DNA of 64,000 nucleotides from NCBI GenBank assembly GCA_963721585.1, contig CAVRJN010000007.1:62001-126000 (forward strand), in the 5' to 3' direction. Shown one piece after another: positions 7,840-16,844 of this stretch (position 1 is its first letter; every line of letters starts with the position of its first letter). Both the position numbers and the translations under genes were made by a program. Origin of the DNA: Bog-473 sp963721585 (GTDB taxonomy: Bacteria > Actinomycetota > Acidimicrobiia > Acidimicrobiales > RAAP-2). The notes under the pieces were generated by a model. It was not told the origin of the DNA, searched no databases, and saw only the letters and a list, made by a program, of their open reading frames with translations.

Positions 7840-9198
7840 CTAGACAGGGTGCGTGCCATTGGCAAGGAGGAGCAGGTCAACCACGCGCACGCTGCGAGAC
7901 CGGCGTCGGAGCGCCATCTCGATATTTCCCTCCGGCACGAGCATGCGCAGGCCTTGCGGGTGGGAGCGAAAGAGCATCGGCGTGTTCAGCTCCAATGCTT
8001 CACCGTCGACGCCGGCGAATGCGGTGCCGGAGCGGGACCGGATCTCGAACTTGTCGCAACTGAACTCAAAGGCATGGCCACTGCGAGGCCCCTGCCCGGC
8101 CAGGGCCAGGGTCACGACTTCAGCGGCTTGTGTCCCCGTTGTAGCCGTCACCGCGAAGACGCCGAGGCGACCGGTGTCAAGCCGGAGACGCTGGGACGTG
8201 CTGGGTGACACTGCCAGGACGTAGGGGTTGTTTGACACCATGACGAGGAACGACCCGTCAACTTCCGCCCCGTCGGGCGACGTGAATTGTAGATCGAATG
8301 GCCGTTCGGTCTCACCGAGCAGCTCGGGCAGCAACTGTTTGGTCGTCGCCGACTTGGCCTCCCGGTAGCCCTCCTGCTGGACGATGGTGGCGTAGACGCC
8401 CAACGAGACATTGTTGACGAAGAACCGACCGTTCACCGTCGCGTAGTCGATCCGACGCTCGAATGCATCACGGAAGGCATACACGCTCTGGCGGGGATCG
8501 CGGCGATCCAGCCCGAGGTCGAGAGCGAAGTGGTTCCGCGTCCCCGCCGCGACACACACGAAGGGAAGATCGTGTTCCACAGCAAGAGAGGCAACGAGTG
8601 CCTGTGAGCCATCCCCACCCGCCATCCCCAGACAGTCGGCTCCCCGGGCGATGGCATCGCGGGCGAGCTCTGCGAGGTCGAGCCCATGGTCGAGCATCAC
8701 GGTCTCGACCCCGAGCGAGCGTGCCAACTCCACCAAGCCGAATTTCTCGACCTTCCCACCACCCGACCACGGATTGCACAGGAGGACCGGATGCGAGGGC
8801 GGGCTCATGCGAACCACCCGGCCCTCGCCGGCGTTCCGCAGGTTGGAGGCCAACGCTGCCCGCGCCGCGAGCACGGCAGTTGCGAGTAGGGCGAGGCAAA
8901 CCAGGGCGCGGATGAAGGATTCCCAGTCCTCAGTTCCGGCCCGTAGGAGCGCCGTCACCAGCAGGGCCGCACCGATCCCCATCACGATGATCCCCAGCCA
9001 GCGACGTGGCGCTGTCTTTGTGATCGCCCACCATCCCCCTGCGACACCGAGGGCGAAACCGGCTGCCCCGACCACGACGTACACGCCGTTGCGAACGAGG
9101 AAAGCGATCAGCGCGACGGCGAGGAGAAAGACCGCGACGAGCGAGATAGTGGCGAGAGTCCGTACTCCTATGGTCGATCTGCGGCTGGCGTCACCCAC
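7840..9198 (-). CDS. membrane-anchored diacylglycerol/lipid kinase-like protein
   Basis: A 452-residue protein. The N-terminal 130 residues hold four or five TM helices. The remainder is a DAGK catalytic domain: a nucleotide-binding start (LLCNPWSGGGKVEKF), the signature GMAGGDGSQALVASLA with the GGDGS loop, and FVCVAAGTRNHFALDLG. The C-terminal beta-sandwich has VDGEALELNTP. This is the DgkB/YegS-type lipid kinase fold, so it probably phosphorylates a membrane lipid alcohol; the substrate is unknown. It converges with ppk2, 18 bp away. Fusion to an N-terminal TM domain is less common than the soluble form. Confidence 0.85.
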   Translation of the reverse strand: MGDASRRSTIGVRTLATISLVAVFLLAVALIAFLVRNGVYVVVGAAGFALGVAGGWWAITKTAPRRWLGIIVMGIGAALLVTALLRAGTEDWESFIRALVCLALLATAVLAARAALASNLRNAGEGRVVRMSPPSHPVLLCNPWSGGGKVEKFGLVELARSLGVETVMLDHGLDLAELARDAIARGADCLGMAGGDGSQALVASLAVEHDLPFVCVAAGTRNHFALDLGLDRRDPRQSVYAFRDAFERRIDYATVNGRFFVNNVSLGVYATIVQQEGYREAKSATTKQLLPELLGETERPFDLQFTSPDGAEVDGSFLVMVSNNPYVLAVSPSTSQRLRLDTGRLGVFAVTATTGTQAAEVVTLALAGQGPRSGHAFEFSCDKFEIRSRSGTAFAGVDGEALELNTPMLFRSHPQGLRMLVPEGNIEMALRRRSRSVRVVDLLLLANGTHPV

Positions 9199-9390
9199 GG
9201 CGTCTCCATCCTCGGTCTACGGTCGGGGCACACCCCTGCCCAGTCCTCGGGTCGCCACATTGGAGGAGGATCCGATGCCGCACGGTTCTCGTCATTGCGG
9301 TCCGCCTTTCCTGGTCTTCTGTTCGGCCGCATTGTAGGTTCTCATCGACGACATGAGGTGGCCGAACAGCACAGATCGATGGGGGGCACC

Positions 9391-11073
9391 ATGGACGCAG
9401 GCCCCTCGGGGATAGCCAAATGGATACCGGGGTTCCGGACCCTTCGGGCCTACGACAGAAGGTGGACACGGGCCGATGTCGTTGCCGGTGTGGTGCTCGC
9501 CGCCATCTTGGTGCCGCAGGGGTTGGCCTACGCGGAGCTCGCCGGACTCCCGCCCGTGACCGGCTTGTACACGTCGATCGGATGCCTGGTGGGCTATGCG
9601 GTATTCGGACCATCGAAGATCCTCGTTCTTGGTCCTGATTCGTCGATCTCGCCGCTGATCTTCGCGGCCCTCGTGCCGCTGCTCGCTGGTGGCGACGAGC
9701 ACCGGGCGATCGCGCTGGCCGGGATGCTGGCGGTGATCGTCGCCGTCATCGAGATCGGATTAGGAATCGGGAAGCTCGGGTTCGTCGCTGACTTGCTCTC
9801 GAGCGAGGTGCAGGTTGGTTACATGAATGGTCTCGCCCTCATCATCATCGTCGGCCAATTGCCAAAGCTCTTCGGGTTCTCGACAGACGCCGAGGGCTTT
9901 GGCCCCGAGATCAAGGCGTTCGTGCTCGGGCTCGATGGCACCGTGGGGGCGGCGCTGGTGGTCGGGGTGGGGGTGCTGGCCATCTTGCTGGTGCTGTCCC
10001 GGTTCACCAAGGTCGTCCCCGCGGTCCTCGTCGGTATCGTGGCCGCAACCGTCGTCTCTGCCATCTTCAACTTGCACGCTCACGGGGTCGCGACCGTCGG
10101 GACGCTTCCCCGAGGCGTGCCGACGCCTTCGGTCCCTTGGACGAGGTGGGCTGATGTCGGCCCCCTTATGGTTGCCGCTGTGGGCATCACGCTTGTGTCG
10201 CTGGCGGACACCATCGCCACGTCCTCGAGCTTCGGCGCTCGCCGAGGCGAAGAAGTGGATCCAAACCAGGAGATGATCGGAATCGGAGCGGCCAACCTGG
10301 GCGCGGGACTCCTGCAGGGGTTCGCGGTGTCGACGAGCGGCTCTCGCACTGCGGTCGTCGAGCAGGCCGGCGCGAAGTCGCAGCTCGCGTCGCTGGTAGG
10401 TGCTGGCATCGTCGTCGCGCTGTTGCTGTTCTTCAATTCTTTGCTCGCCGATCTGCCGCAATCGGCCCTGGCTGCCGTGTTGATCGCCGCCGCGCTCTCC
10501 CTCCTTGATCTCCAGGCTCTGGTCCGCTACGCGAGAGTTCGAAAGAGCGCCTTGGCTCTCTCGGTGGTTGCCAGCCTGGGTGTGATCGTCCTGGGAGTAC
10601 TGCCCGGGATCGTCGTCGCCATCGCTCTCGCAGTGCTCCTGTTCTTCCGCCGCAGCTGGCAACCCCACGGCGCGGTGATCGGCGAAGTGAAAAGCCTGGG
10701 AGGCTGGCACGACATCGAGCGATATCCCGACGCGCGCGAGATTCCTGGGATCGTGGTCTACCGCTGGGAAGCTCCCTTGTTCTTCGCGAACTCCTCAGCC
10801 TTCCGGAGGCAGATCCGCCACGTCGTCGGCGAGCGACATGCCGCCTGGGTCGTCGTCCAATGTGAGGCGATGACGGATGTCGATGTGTCGGCAGCAAACA
10901 TGCTCGAACAACTCGATCGTGAACTCAACGCCGCCGGTGTCCATATGGCTTTCGCTGAGATGCGCACCCGGCTGCAGAATCTCGTTCGTCGCTACGGTCT
11001 CTATGAAACGCTCGATCGTGACCGTTTCTATCCGACGCTCGAAGCCGCCATCGCGGCAGTGGGGGAAAAGTGA
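9391..11073 (+). CDS. SulP family anion permease with STAS domain
   Basis: About 560 residues from ATG 9391, chosen because GGGGGG lies just upstream; ATG 9379 and a frame open back to 9295 are alternatives. The SulP transmembrane core begins WTRADVVAGVVLAAILVPQG and carries the family signature GLYTSIGCLVGYAVFGPSK. Around 10-12 TM segments follow. A C-terminal cytoplasmic STAS domain (IVVYRWEAPLFFANSSAFR, then TDVDVSAANMLEQL) closes the protein. It probably imports sulfate or another oxyanion such as bicarbonate. It converges with the DUF2252 gene. Confidence 0.9.
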   Translation: MDAGPSGIAKWIPGFRTLRAYDRRWTRADVVAGVVLAAILVPQGLAYAELAGLPPVTGLYTSIGCLVGYAVFGPSKILVLGPDSSISPLIFAALVPLLAGGDEHRAIALAGMLAVIVAVIEIGLGIGKLGFVADLLSSEVQVGYMNGLALIIIVGQLPKLFGFSTDAEGFGPEIKAFVLGLDGTVGAALVVGVGVLAILLVLSRFTKVVPAVLVGIVAATVVSAIFNLHAHGVATVGTLPRGVPTPSVPWTRWADVGPLMVAAVGITLVSLADTIATSSSFGARRGEEVDPNQEMIGIGAANLGAGLLQGFAVSTSGSRTAVVEQAGAKSQLASLVGAGIVVALLLFFNSLLADLPQSALAAVLIAAALSLLDLQALVRYARVRKSALALSVVASLGVIVLGVLPGIVVAIALAVLLFFRRSWQPHGAVIGEVKSLGGWHDIERYPDAREIPGIVVYRWEAPLFFANSSAFRRQIRHVVGERHAAWVVVQCEAMTDVDVSAANMLEQLDRELNAAGVHMAFAEMRTRLQNLVRRYGLYETLDRDRFYPTLEAAIAAVGEK

Positions 11074-11196
11074 CACGCGCCCAAGCGCCGATCCGCTGTC
11101 GCGAGAAGCGGGACGGCAACGGCGCACCGAGGGGACTGGGTGCACTTCAGTGCAAGCGGTCCCGATAGGGCGAGAACGAGCTGCTCTATCGCGGTG

Positions 11197-12651
11197 CTAC
11201 AGACCTGATTCGGCCGAAATTCGACCGGTGGAAGCGGCATGTCGGAGCGCCTCGTAATCGCGCTCATTTTGATCGGCATAGGTGTCGGCGAACTCCGCAA
11301 GAGCCCTGTCGAACGTGGGCCCGTTTCCTAGGTAGCTGGCGATGGCGACGCGGTCGCCCGAGCGGGCGTGGGCGCGGGCCAACGCCTTGGCACACACGCC
11401 GACGTATTTGGTCAGGCCGGGCGGGATCGCCCCTTCGATCTCGAAGCTCCCCTTCCAGTCCCGGAGCTGGCGGAGATAGAAGTCCCGGGTCACGCCGTCA
11501 GGACCTTCAAACGATTGATGGCCCAGGAAGATGTCGCTTGCTGCCTGCATCAGGTGCTGGCCGGCCACGACCCGCGCCCCGTGGTTGGCGTAACCGCTCT
11601 TACCGACGAACTCCTCGAGCACCGAGGCCTCGGCCTCTTTTGCTTGGAGGAACAGCGGGTCCGAGTTGTCGAGGCCCACCAAGAGCAGGATCCAGGCCCG
11701 GGTCCCCACGCTCCCCACGCCCACCACCTTGCGGGCGATCTGCACGAACTGGAACTCCTCGAGGAGATGGCGTCGGTCGGACTGGAGGCTGTGTCGGTAG
11801 CCGCGCAAGAGCTTGTGGAACGAATCACCGATCGCGTCGCTTACCTCCTGGGGGAACAGGTCCTCGACGGGTACGACGAGGGGTGGATCACTCAGGATGC
11901 GTAGTCGACCGTCGATGACACGGGCGAGCTTGCCCAATGCCTGAAGACTGTCTCGAGACTGAGCCTTGGTCACTGTTTCGGCAGTGCGAGCCGCCATGCG
12001 CTTGTCAGCTCTGGACCCCGTCTTGGCGGCTGCCGCCTCGAGTTCGGCCAGTAGACCCGCAACGTCAATGTGCGAATACCAGACCTCCAGAGTGGACAAC
12101 GCCGCCAAGCGGACCATCTCGCGGCGATAGCTCCTCCCGACTTCAAGGGCAGCGGTACGGGCCTCGTTATCGGTGAACTCGCGGTCCCGGGCCGCGATCA
12201 CGGTGCTGGCGGCAAGCCGCTTGAGGTCCCACTCCCATGGCCCCGGCAGGGTCTCGTCAAAGTCGTTGACATCGAACATGAGCTTCCGCTCTGGCGAAGC
12301 GAACAGTCCGAAGTTGGAGAGATGGGCATCCCCGCAGACCTGGGCATTGAAGCCCGACCGGGAAGTGGTGGCCAGGTCTGAAGCCATTATGAGCGCGGCG
12401 CCACGGAAGAATGTGAACGGCGAGACCAGCATTCGCCCGTAGCGGATGGGAAGCAGTTCGGGTACCCGGGTCGTGGCCTGTCGTTCGAGGAGGCTGACCG
12501 GGTCCGGACGGTCTGTCGGAGGACTGAACTCTGCTTGGGACGAACGGGGGGCGCGAGCCCGCGCCTCCTTTCCAAGCTTGACGCGCTCCTCGACGGTGAG
12601 GTGCGGCACCGCGTGCGGCGTGGCGTCTGGTGGCTGCGTCACATTTACCAT
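11197..12651 (-). CDS. DUF2252 family protein
   Basis: A 484-residue protein matching DUF2252 in length and motifs. It has a kinase-like CGDAHLSNFG, then FDVNDFDETLPGPWEWDLKRL, and a C-terminal RDFYLRQLRDWKGS. The HxxN and DFD positions resemble aminoglycoside-phosphotransferase-like catalytic loops, so phosphotransfer is possible but unproven. It is predicted to be cytoplasmic. ATG at 12651 gives a short polar N-terminus. It stands alone on the minus strand between SulP and a DUF4235-like gene. Confidence 0.88.
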   Translation of the reverse strand: MVNVTQPPDATPHAVPHLTVEERVKLGKEARARAPRSSQAEFSPPTDRPDPVSLLERQATTRVPELLPIRYGRMLVSPFTFFRGAALIMASDLATTSRSGFNAQVCGDAHLSNFGLFASPERKLMFDVNDFDETLPGPWEWDLKRLAASTVIAARDREFTDNEARTAALEVGRSYRREMVRLAALSTLEVWYSHIDVAGLLAELEAAAAKTGSRADKRMAARTAETVTKAQSRDSLQALGKLARVIDGRLRILSDPPLVVPVEDLFPQEVSDAIGDSFHKLLRGYRHSLQSDRRHLLEEFQFVQIARKVVGVGSVGTRAWILLLVGLDNSDPLFLQAKEAEASVLEEFVGKSGYANHGARVVAGQHLMQAASDIFLGHQSFEGPDGVTRDFYLRQLRDWKGSFEIEGAIPPGLTKYVGVCAKALARAHARSGDRVAIASYLGNGPTFDRALAEFADTYADQNERDYEALRHAASTGRISAESGL

Positions 12652-12969
12652 CTTTCTCCGATCGTGGTTGAAGTACCGGTTCGGCGGGTCCCATCATGCA
12701 CTTCGGTCGGCCGTGATGGATGACGCGCCGAAGTGTTCACCCCCCGTCGGGGGCCTCGATTGGCCCGAACGGTGTTCTCGACCGGCTGGGTCGAGCGGAC
12801 CCACTCCACCGTGCCGCTCCTGCTCAACCCGTTGGAAAGCTGTTCTGACGGGAAAGGTCGGCTCGGCGAGTCAGAAATGGCGGATGTACGAGGACAATCA
12901 GGCCGGGCACAGATAGAATTCGGGTGTGTCGAGACATGCGCGGTGCTGAACGTGATCGGGCGCGAACGG

Positions 12970-13254
12970 ATGTGGAAGGTGGTCTCCACCATCACCGGCA
13001 TGCTGGGTGGTCTGCTCGCCCGGAAGCTCATAAGGGCGGCCTATCGGGCCATCCGCAAGGACACAGCACCTGTGACGCCGTTCGATCCCACAATTCCTGG
13101 ATTCTCGTGGCCAGACGCCTTTCTGTGGGCGGCTGCAGCCGGCATCGGCCTCGCCATCGCCAAGATGATGAGCGGCCGCCTCACGGCTATCGGCTGGAAG
13201 GCCGTCACGGGCACTCCTCCGCCAGGGCAGGTCGAGGAGTCAACAGTCGTCTGA
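12970..13254 (+). CDS. DUF4235-like small membrane protein
   Basis: From ATG 12970 the protein is about 94 residues: MWKVVSTITGMLGGLLARKL, then RAAYRAIRKDTAPVTPFDP, then a second hydrophobic helix (WPDAFLWAAAAGIGLAIAKM) and RLTAIGWKAVTG. This is the usual organisation and length of DUF4235 proteins in actinobacteria. The frame is open upstream to 12733, but that part looks non-coding. Function is unknown; two TM segments are expected. Confidence 0.8.
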   Translation: MWKVVSTITGMLGGLLARKLIRAAYRAIRKDTAPVTPFDPTIPGFSWPDAFLWAAAAGIGLAIAKMMSGRLTAIGWKAVTGTPPPGQVEESTVV

Positions 13255-13326
13255 GAACCACGGCCACAATGACGTCAGATCTCATCTCCTGCTCGAGGCG
13301 GACAACAAGCCACGGTTAGGGGGGCA

Positions 13327-14253
13327 GTGGCGTACTCCTTAGCGGCGCTGGCCGCACTGGCCTTCGCCTTCGGCACGGTCTTGCAGCAAAGAGGGACGCT
13401 GCAGACCTCGTCGGGGGAGAACGATCCACGCTTCTTGGTCGAGATCTTCCACAAACCGGTCTGGCTGGCCGGAATGATCTCTCAGGCTGCGGGGTGGATC
13501 CTTCAGGCCGCGGCACTCGATCGCGGTCCGTTGGTCGTCGTGCAGTCCCTGACTGCGATGAGCCTGGTGATCGCGCTTCCACTGGGGATTTGGCTCACCA
13601 AGCAGCACATCGGCCCAAGGGAGTGGCTCGGAGCCGCGGCAGTGCTGGTCGGCATCATGTTCTTCTTGTGGGCGGGTGCCCCTAGCGGAGGCACGAATCA
13701 CCCGAGTGCCTCCTTGTGGTGGGAAGCCTGCTTCGGCACGTTGGTCCTGGTCGGTGGCTTGGCTGCTTTCGGAACCGGGATGAAGGGTGCGCCGAAGGCC
13801 CTGGTCTTTGGTAGCGCTGCCGGCCTCGGCTACGGGCTCCAGGCCGCCGTAACCAAGACCTTTGTCGGAGAGCTCGGCCATGGAGCACTCCCACTTCTCG
13901 CCAACTGGTCGGTCTATGTCCTCGTGGTCTCGGCCGTCATCGGGTTCGTCCTCCAGCAGGGGGCGCTCAAGACTGGCGTGCTCGCACCGGCGATGGCGTC
14001 CAGTAACGCCGTGACACTCTTCTCGAGTGTGATCCTGGGGGTCGCCGTCTACGGAGAAAGGCTCTCGGCTAACGGCGGCGGTCATGTTGCGTCGGCGGCC
14101 GTGGGCTTGGTAGTCGCAATCGTCGGCATCGTGCTGTTGGGTTCGGCCGAAGCGCCTCCGGACAGCAAGCTCGGTTTCGAGAATCGTATTCCCGCTACCG
14201 GCACATCCGAACGTGGGGAGCGGAGCGGCGATGCTGATGCTGATGCTGATTGA
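13327..14253 (+). CDS. DMT family transporter
   Basis: A 308-residue integral membrane protein from GTG 13327, preceded by AGGGGGG. About nine or ten TM helices in two halves are typical of the drug/metabolite (EamA/NIPA-like) superfamily. Recognisable parts are GTVLQQRGTL in TM1, ALDRGPLVVVQSLTAMSLV, LQAAVTKTFVG, and the late PAMASSNAVTLFSSVILG followed by YGERLSANG. The C-terminal tail is charged and ends in short Asp-Ala repeats. Substrate is unknown. Copy B of the intergenic hairpin element starts right after its stop. Confidence 0.85.
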   Translation: MAYSLAALAALAFAFGTVLQQRGTLQTSSGENDPRFLVEIFHKPVWLAGMISQAAGWILQAAALDRGPLVVVQSLTAMSLVIALPLGIWLTKQHIGPREWLGAAAVLVGIMFFLWAGAPSGGTNHPSASLWWEACFGTLVLVGGLAAFGTGMKGAPKALVFGSAAGLGYGLQAAVTKTFVGELGHGALPLLANWSVYVLVVSAVIGFVLQQGALKTGVLAPAMASSNAVTLFSSVILGVAVYGERLSANGGGHVASAAVGLVVAIVGIVLLGSAEAPPDSKLGFENRIPATGTSERGERSGDADADAD

Positions 14254-14254
14254 T

Positions 14255-14354
14255 GGTGCTGTGTTAAAGGAACCGCACCGAGGCGGCCTTCGGCAGCCTA
14301 CTTTTCCAGGTCCCAGGGCTGGAGCCGCTATTCGGGTCTTGCTCTACAAGGCCC
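14255..14354. repeat. structured intergenic repeat, copy B
   Basis: This block aligns without gaps to 1922-2021 with about 83% identity by eye. The hairpins equivalent to copy A are present but carry one mismatch each, for example GGTGCTGT against ACCGCACC, and AGGCGGCC against GGCAGCCT. It lies between the DMT transporter stop and the 3' end of the sigma region-4 gene, so it is downstream of both. Confidence 0.5.
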
Positions 14355-14491
14355 AGCACTGTTCCGGCTCGACGGTTCACGCCTGCATGTAGCGAGTACC
14401 GGCTGGGGCATTCGGTCTGCGGAGAGCGGTAGCGCCGAGATGCGTCACCTTCCCGACCATAGGGGACACCCTCGGATGCCAGTGGCGCCGG

Positions 14492-14830
14492 TCAAGACCC
14501 TGCGGGGTCATGACCCAGCTGAAGGGCGGAGTCGAGCCGACGAAGTTTGGCCAAAGTCTTGGCCTCAATTTGGCGAATCCGCTCACCCGTCACGCCATAC
14601 TTCTCGCCCACCTCGTCACGTGTCCGGACCCTGCCGCCATCTAGACCGAAGCGGAGTCGAAATATGTTCTGATCGCGCTCTGAGAGGTGGTCGAGCGCCT
14701 CGCTCAGACTGTCATTGGAGTCCACCGGAACAACAATACAGAGCCCAGCCATCGGAACCGGGTGCGCTGCAATTCTGCGATATGGGATAGCCGTACTCCG
14801 TGTTGTGATGGGATATTCGGGATGATTCAC
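14492..14830 (-). CDS. orphan sigma-70 region 4 protein
   Basis: The frame encodes up to 112 residues, but only the last 70 or so are recognisable. They are a sigma-70 region 4 like that of RpoD/SigA: SEALDHLSERDQNIFRLRFG, then the helix-turn-helix DEVGEKYGVTGERIRQIEAK. Regions 1, 2 and 3 are absent; upstream DNA is the divergent LLM oxidoreductase. The N-terminal 40 residues look unstructured, and the true start may be the internal ATG at 14752. It could be a -35-element-binding regulator or anti-sigma-like partner, or the remnant of a deleted sigma gene. Copy B of the hairpin element lies downstream. Confidence 0.7.
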   Translation of the reverse strand: MNHPEYPITTRSTAIPYRRIAAHPVPMAGLCIVVPVDSNDSLSEALDHLSERDQNIFRLRFGLDGGRVRTRDEVGEKYGVTGERIRQIEAKTLAKLRRLDSALQLGHDPAGS

Positions 14831-15748
14831 GTTTCAGTCCAAGGTCACTTCTTTGATCAGACTCAGTGGATTCGACTCGCAGAGGCGGTCGATCGCTCCG
14901 TCTTCGATTGTCTCTACGTAGCGGATCATCCTGGTTCATCGGCAGCTCCCTTTGTTGCTCTTGCGGCAGCGGCGACTGTGACCCACAGGGTTCGACTTGG
15001 CACGTGCGTTCTAAATGCCGGGCTCTGGGATCCGATGACACTAGGAGCCGAGTTGGTCACGCTCGATGCTCTGTCGAGTGGCCGTGCCGTGCTGGGAGTA
15101 GGCGCGGGGCACACGCCAACGGAATGGGAGATGGTTGGACTGGATTTCCCTCATGCGGGACGGAGGGTGGATCGGCTCATCGAACTGGTGGATGCCGTGC
15201 GCCGCCTGCTCGCCGGGGACTCCGTAAGTACCTCGGGGGAAAACTTTGGACTTCGACAGGCCCTTCTGAGGAAGCCTGCTCCTGTTCAGGGTTCGATTCC
15301 ATTGATGGTGGGCGGTAACGGAACCCGTGTCCTCTCCTTTGCAGCGGAGCAGGCGGACATTGTCGGAGTTACTGGGCTCGGCAAGACCCTTTCCAACGGC
15401 CACTCGCACGAGGCTGATTGGGGCCCGGCAGCCCTCGACCGCTCGTTCGACGTCGTACATTCGGCAGCAAAGCGAGTTGGTCGCCACCCTGATATTGAGG
15501 CCCTGGTCCAGCACGTCGAGATCACAGACGATCCCCAGCGTCTGGCAGATCGACTAGCCGAGATCGTTCCGGGAGCCTCCTCCGCCGACCTTCTCGGAGC
15601 CCCGTTCATGTGGATCGGGACGCCAGAGCTGATTGCGGCCAAAGTGCGGGACTCTGAACAGCGTTGGGGGATAAACCGCTACGTCATCCGGGGCAATGCC
15701 ATCGAGGCTGCCGGTCCCGTGTTGGACCTTCTCCCGCCTTCCGACTGA
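14822..15748 (+). CDS. LLM class F420-dependent oxidoreductase
   Basis: A 308-residue luciferase-like monooxygenase-fold enzyme from ATG 14822. Signatures include YVADHPGSSAAPFVALAAAA, RVRLGTCVLNAGLWDP, the conserved LSSGRAVLGVGAGHTPTEW and IPLMVGGNGTRVLSFAAEQA. It is most like the MSMEG_2516/TIGR03621 group of F420-dependent oxidoreductases; the substrate is unknown. Cofactor F420 use is inferred from family and lineage. Its 5' end overlaps the divergent sigma region-4 frame by 9 bp, so one of the two annotated starts may be shifted. Confidence 0.9.
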   Translation: MIHVSVQGHFFDQTQWIRLAEAVDRSVFDCLYVADHPGSSAAPFVALAAAATVTHRVRLGTCVLNAGLWDPMTLGAELVTLDALSSGRAVLGVGAGHTPTEWEMVGLDFPHAGRRVDRLIELVDAVRRLLAGDSVSTSGENFGLRQALLRKPAPVQGSIPLMVGGNGTRVLSFAAEQADIVGVTGLGKTLSNGHSHEADWGPAALDRSFDVVHSAAKRVGRHPDIEALVQHVEITDDPQRLADRLAEIVPGASSADLLGAPFMWIGTPELIAAKVRDSEQRWGINRYVIRGNAIEAAGPVLDLLPPSD

Positions 15749-15799
15749 GGTCAGTAGATGCACCGCTGTGCCGCAGGGTGGCATCCCGTCCCCGCGACG

Positions 15800-16387
15800 C
15801 TATGGGGCGATCTCAGAAGGCCTGCCATCGCGCAACTCAGGACCGATCAGAAGTCGAGTCGGGTCGTCCCAGTGGTAGCGGTGACCTATTGCTCGACCAC
15901 CACCCGGAAACGGTCCCCGTGGTTGCGTCTCGACTCGCCTGCCGCCTCGTGCGTCATAGAAGGCCTGTGCCGCAGTGTTCTGATCGAGCACCCAGAGATG
16001 AAGCGACCCATCGGGCTGACGTCGAAGCAATCTCTGGGCCGTCTCTGACAGCAGGCGTGAACCCATTCCGGTTCTCTTCAGATCACTCCGGACGTGGAGA
16101 TTCTCAAGAAGTGATCCCCAGAGTGGGTCCTCGTTCAAGATGGTGTGGGCGAATCCGAGGACCTCGTTACCGTGACGCGCGACAACCGTGAAGTGACCCG
16201 TCTCGGGTTGGGCCAGTCGCCTTCTCCACACCTCCTGGCGGTCCGCGACGACATCCCCGTCGAGGTAGGAGGCCAAGTAGGCGCCTCGGTAGTGGCGTCG
16301 CCAGCTGTCGGCATGGAGGGCAGCTATGCCATCGATATCGAAGTCCGACGCATCGAAGTACTGCGTAACAAGGTCCTGCTGGGCCAC
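15800..16387 (-). CDS. GNAT family N-acetyltransferase
   Basis: A 195-residue protein from GTG 16387, with GAGGAGATC upstream. The fold signatures are an N-terminal helix (IAALHADSWRRHYRG), beta4 (HFTVVARHGNEVLGFAHT) and the acetyl-CoA pyrophosphate loop LKRTGMGSRLL. The late segment LHLWVLDQNTAAQAFYDARG is typical of motif B. It probably acetylates a small-molecule amine; the substrate is unknown. It is convergent with the LLM gene. Confidence 0.9.
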   Translation of the reverse strand: MAQQDLVTQYFDASDFDIDGIAALHADSWRRHYRGAYLASYLDGDVVADRQEVWRRRLAQPETGHFTVVARHGNEVLGFAHTILNEDPLWGSLLENLHVRSDLKRTGMGSRLLSETAQRLLRRQPDGSLHLWVLDQNTAAQAFYDARGGRRVETQPRGPFPGGGRAIGHRYHWDDPTRLLIGPELRDGRPSEIAP

Positions 16388-16844
16388 GCTGATCTCCTCA
16401 TCGATCCTGGCAGTGGCACCGTGCTCTAGCCGGCTGCCGGAACCGTCAAAGGGCCAGGTCCCTCAGGTCGCTCTAGATGAACGTGCAGAGATTATCCGTC
16501 ACCATGCAGGCTGCGCTGCAACCCAAGCCACCTACCCGATGCTCCTATGGATGATGTCAAGCCCTTTCGAAGGGATTCGAGAGTGAGGACAGCGGACAGA
16601 CCAATAATGGGCCACACGCGAGGGCAAGCTCTCAAAGACCGACATATCGGGCCTCGGGCCCACGAAGTGGCCTCAACGTCAAGCGAAGCACGGCGCGACG
16701 AGGAGCCATAGGTGCCTGCACGGTGGCACCCCTACCCGGCGGGGGCAGGTGCGATTGGCGGAAGATCCGAGCCTGTGGCCATTGGTGGATGTCTGGACCG
16801 ACCTGACGCGGCCAGCAGGGGCGCCGCCTGAGTAGGTTCTGGAC
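16388..16844. other. intergenic, no gene recognised
   Basis: Between the GNAT gene start and the HAD gene start, no frame shows a recognisable protein or coding-like codon use. A GC-rich imperfect hairpin occurs near 16710-16750. The region must hold the divergent promoters of both genes. Confidence 0.4.
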
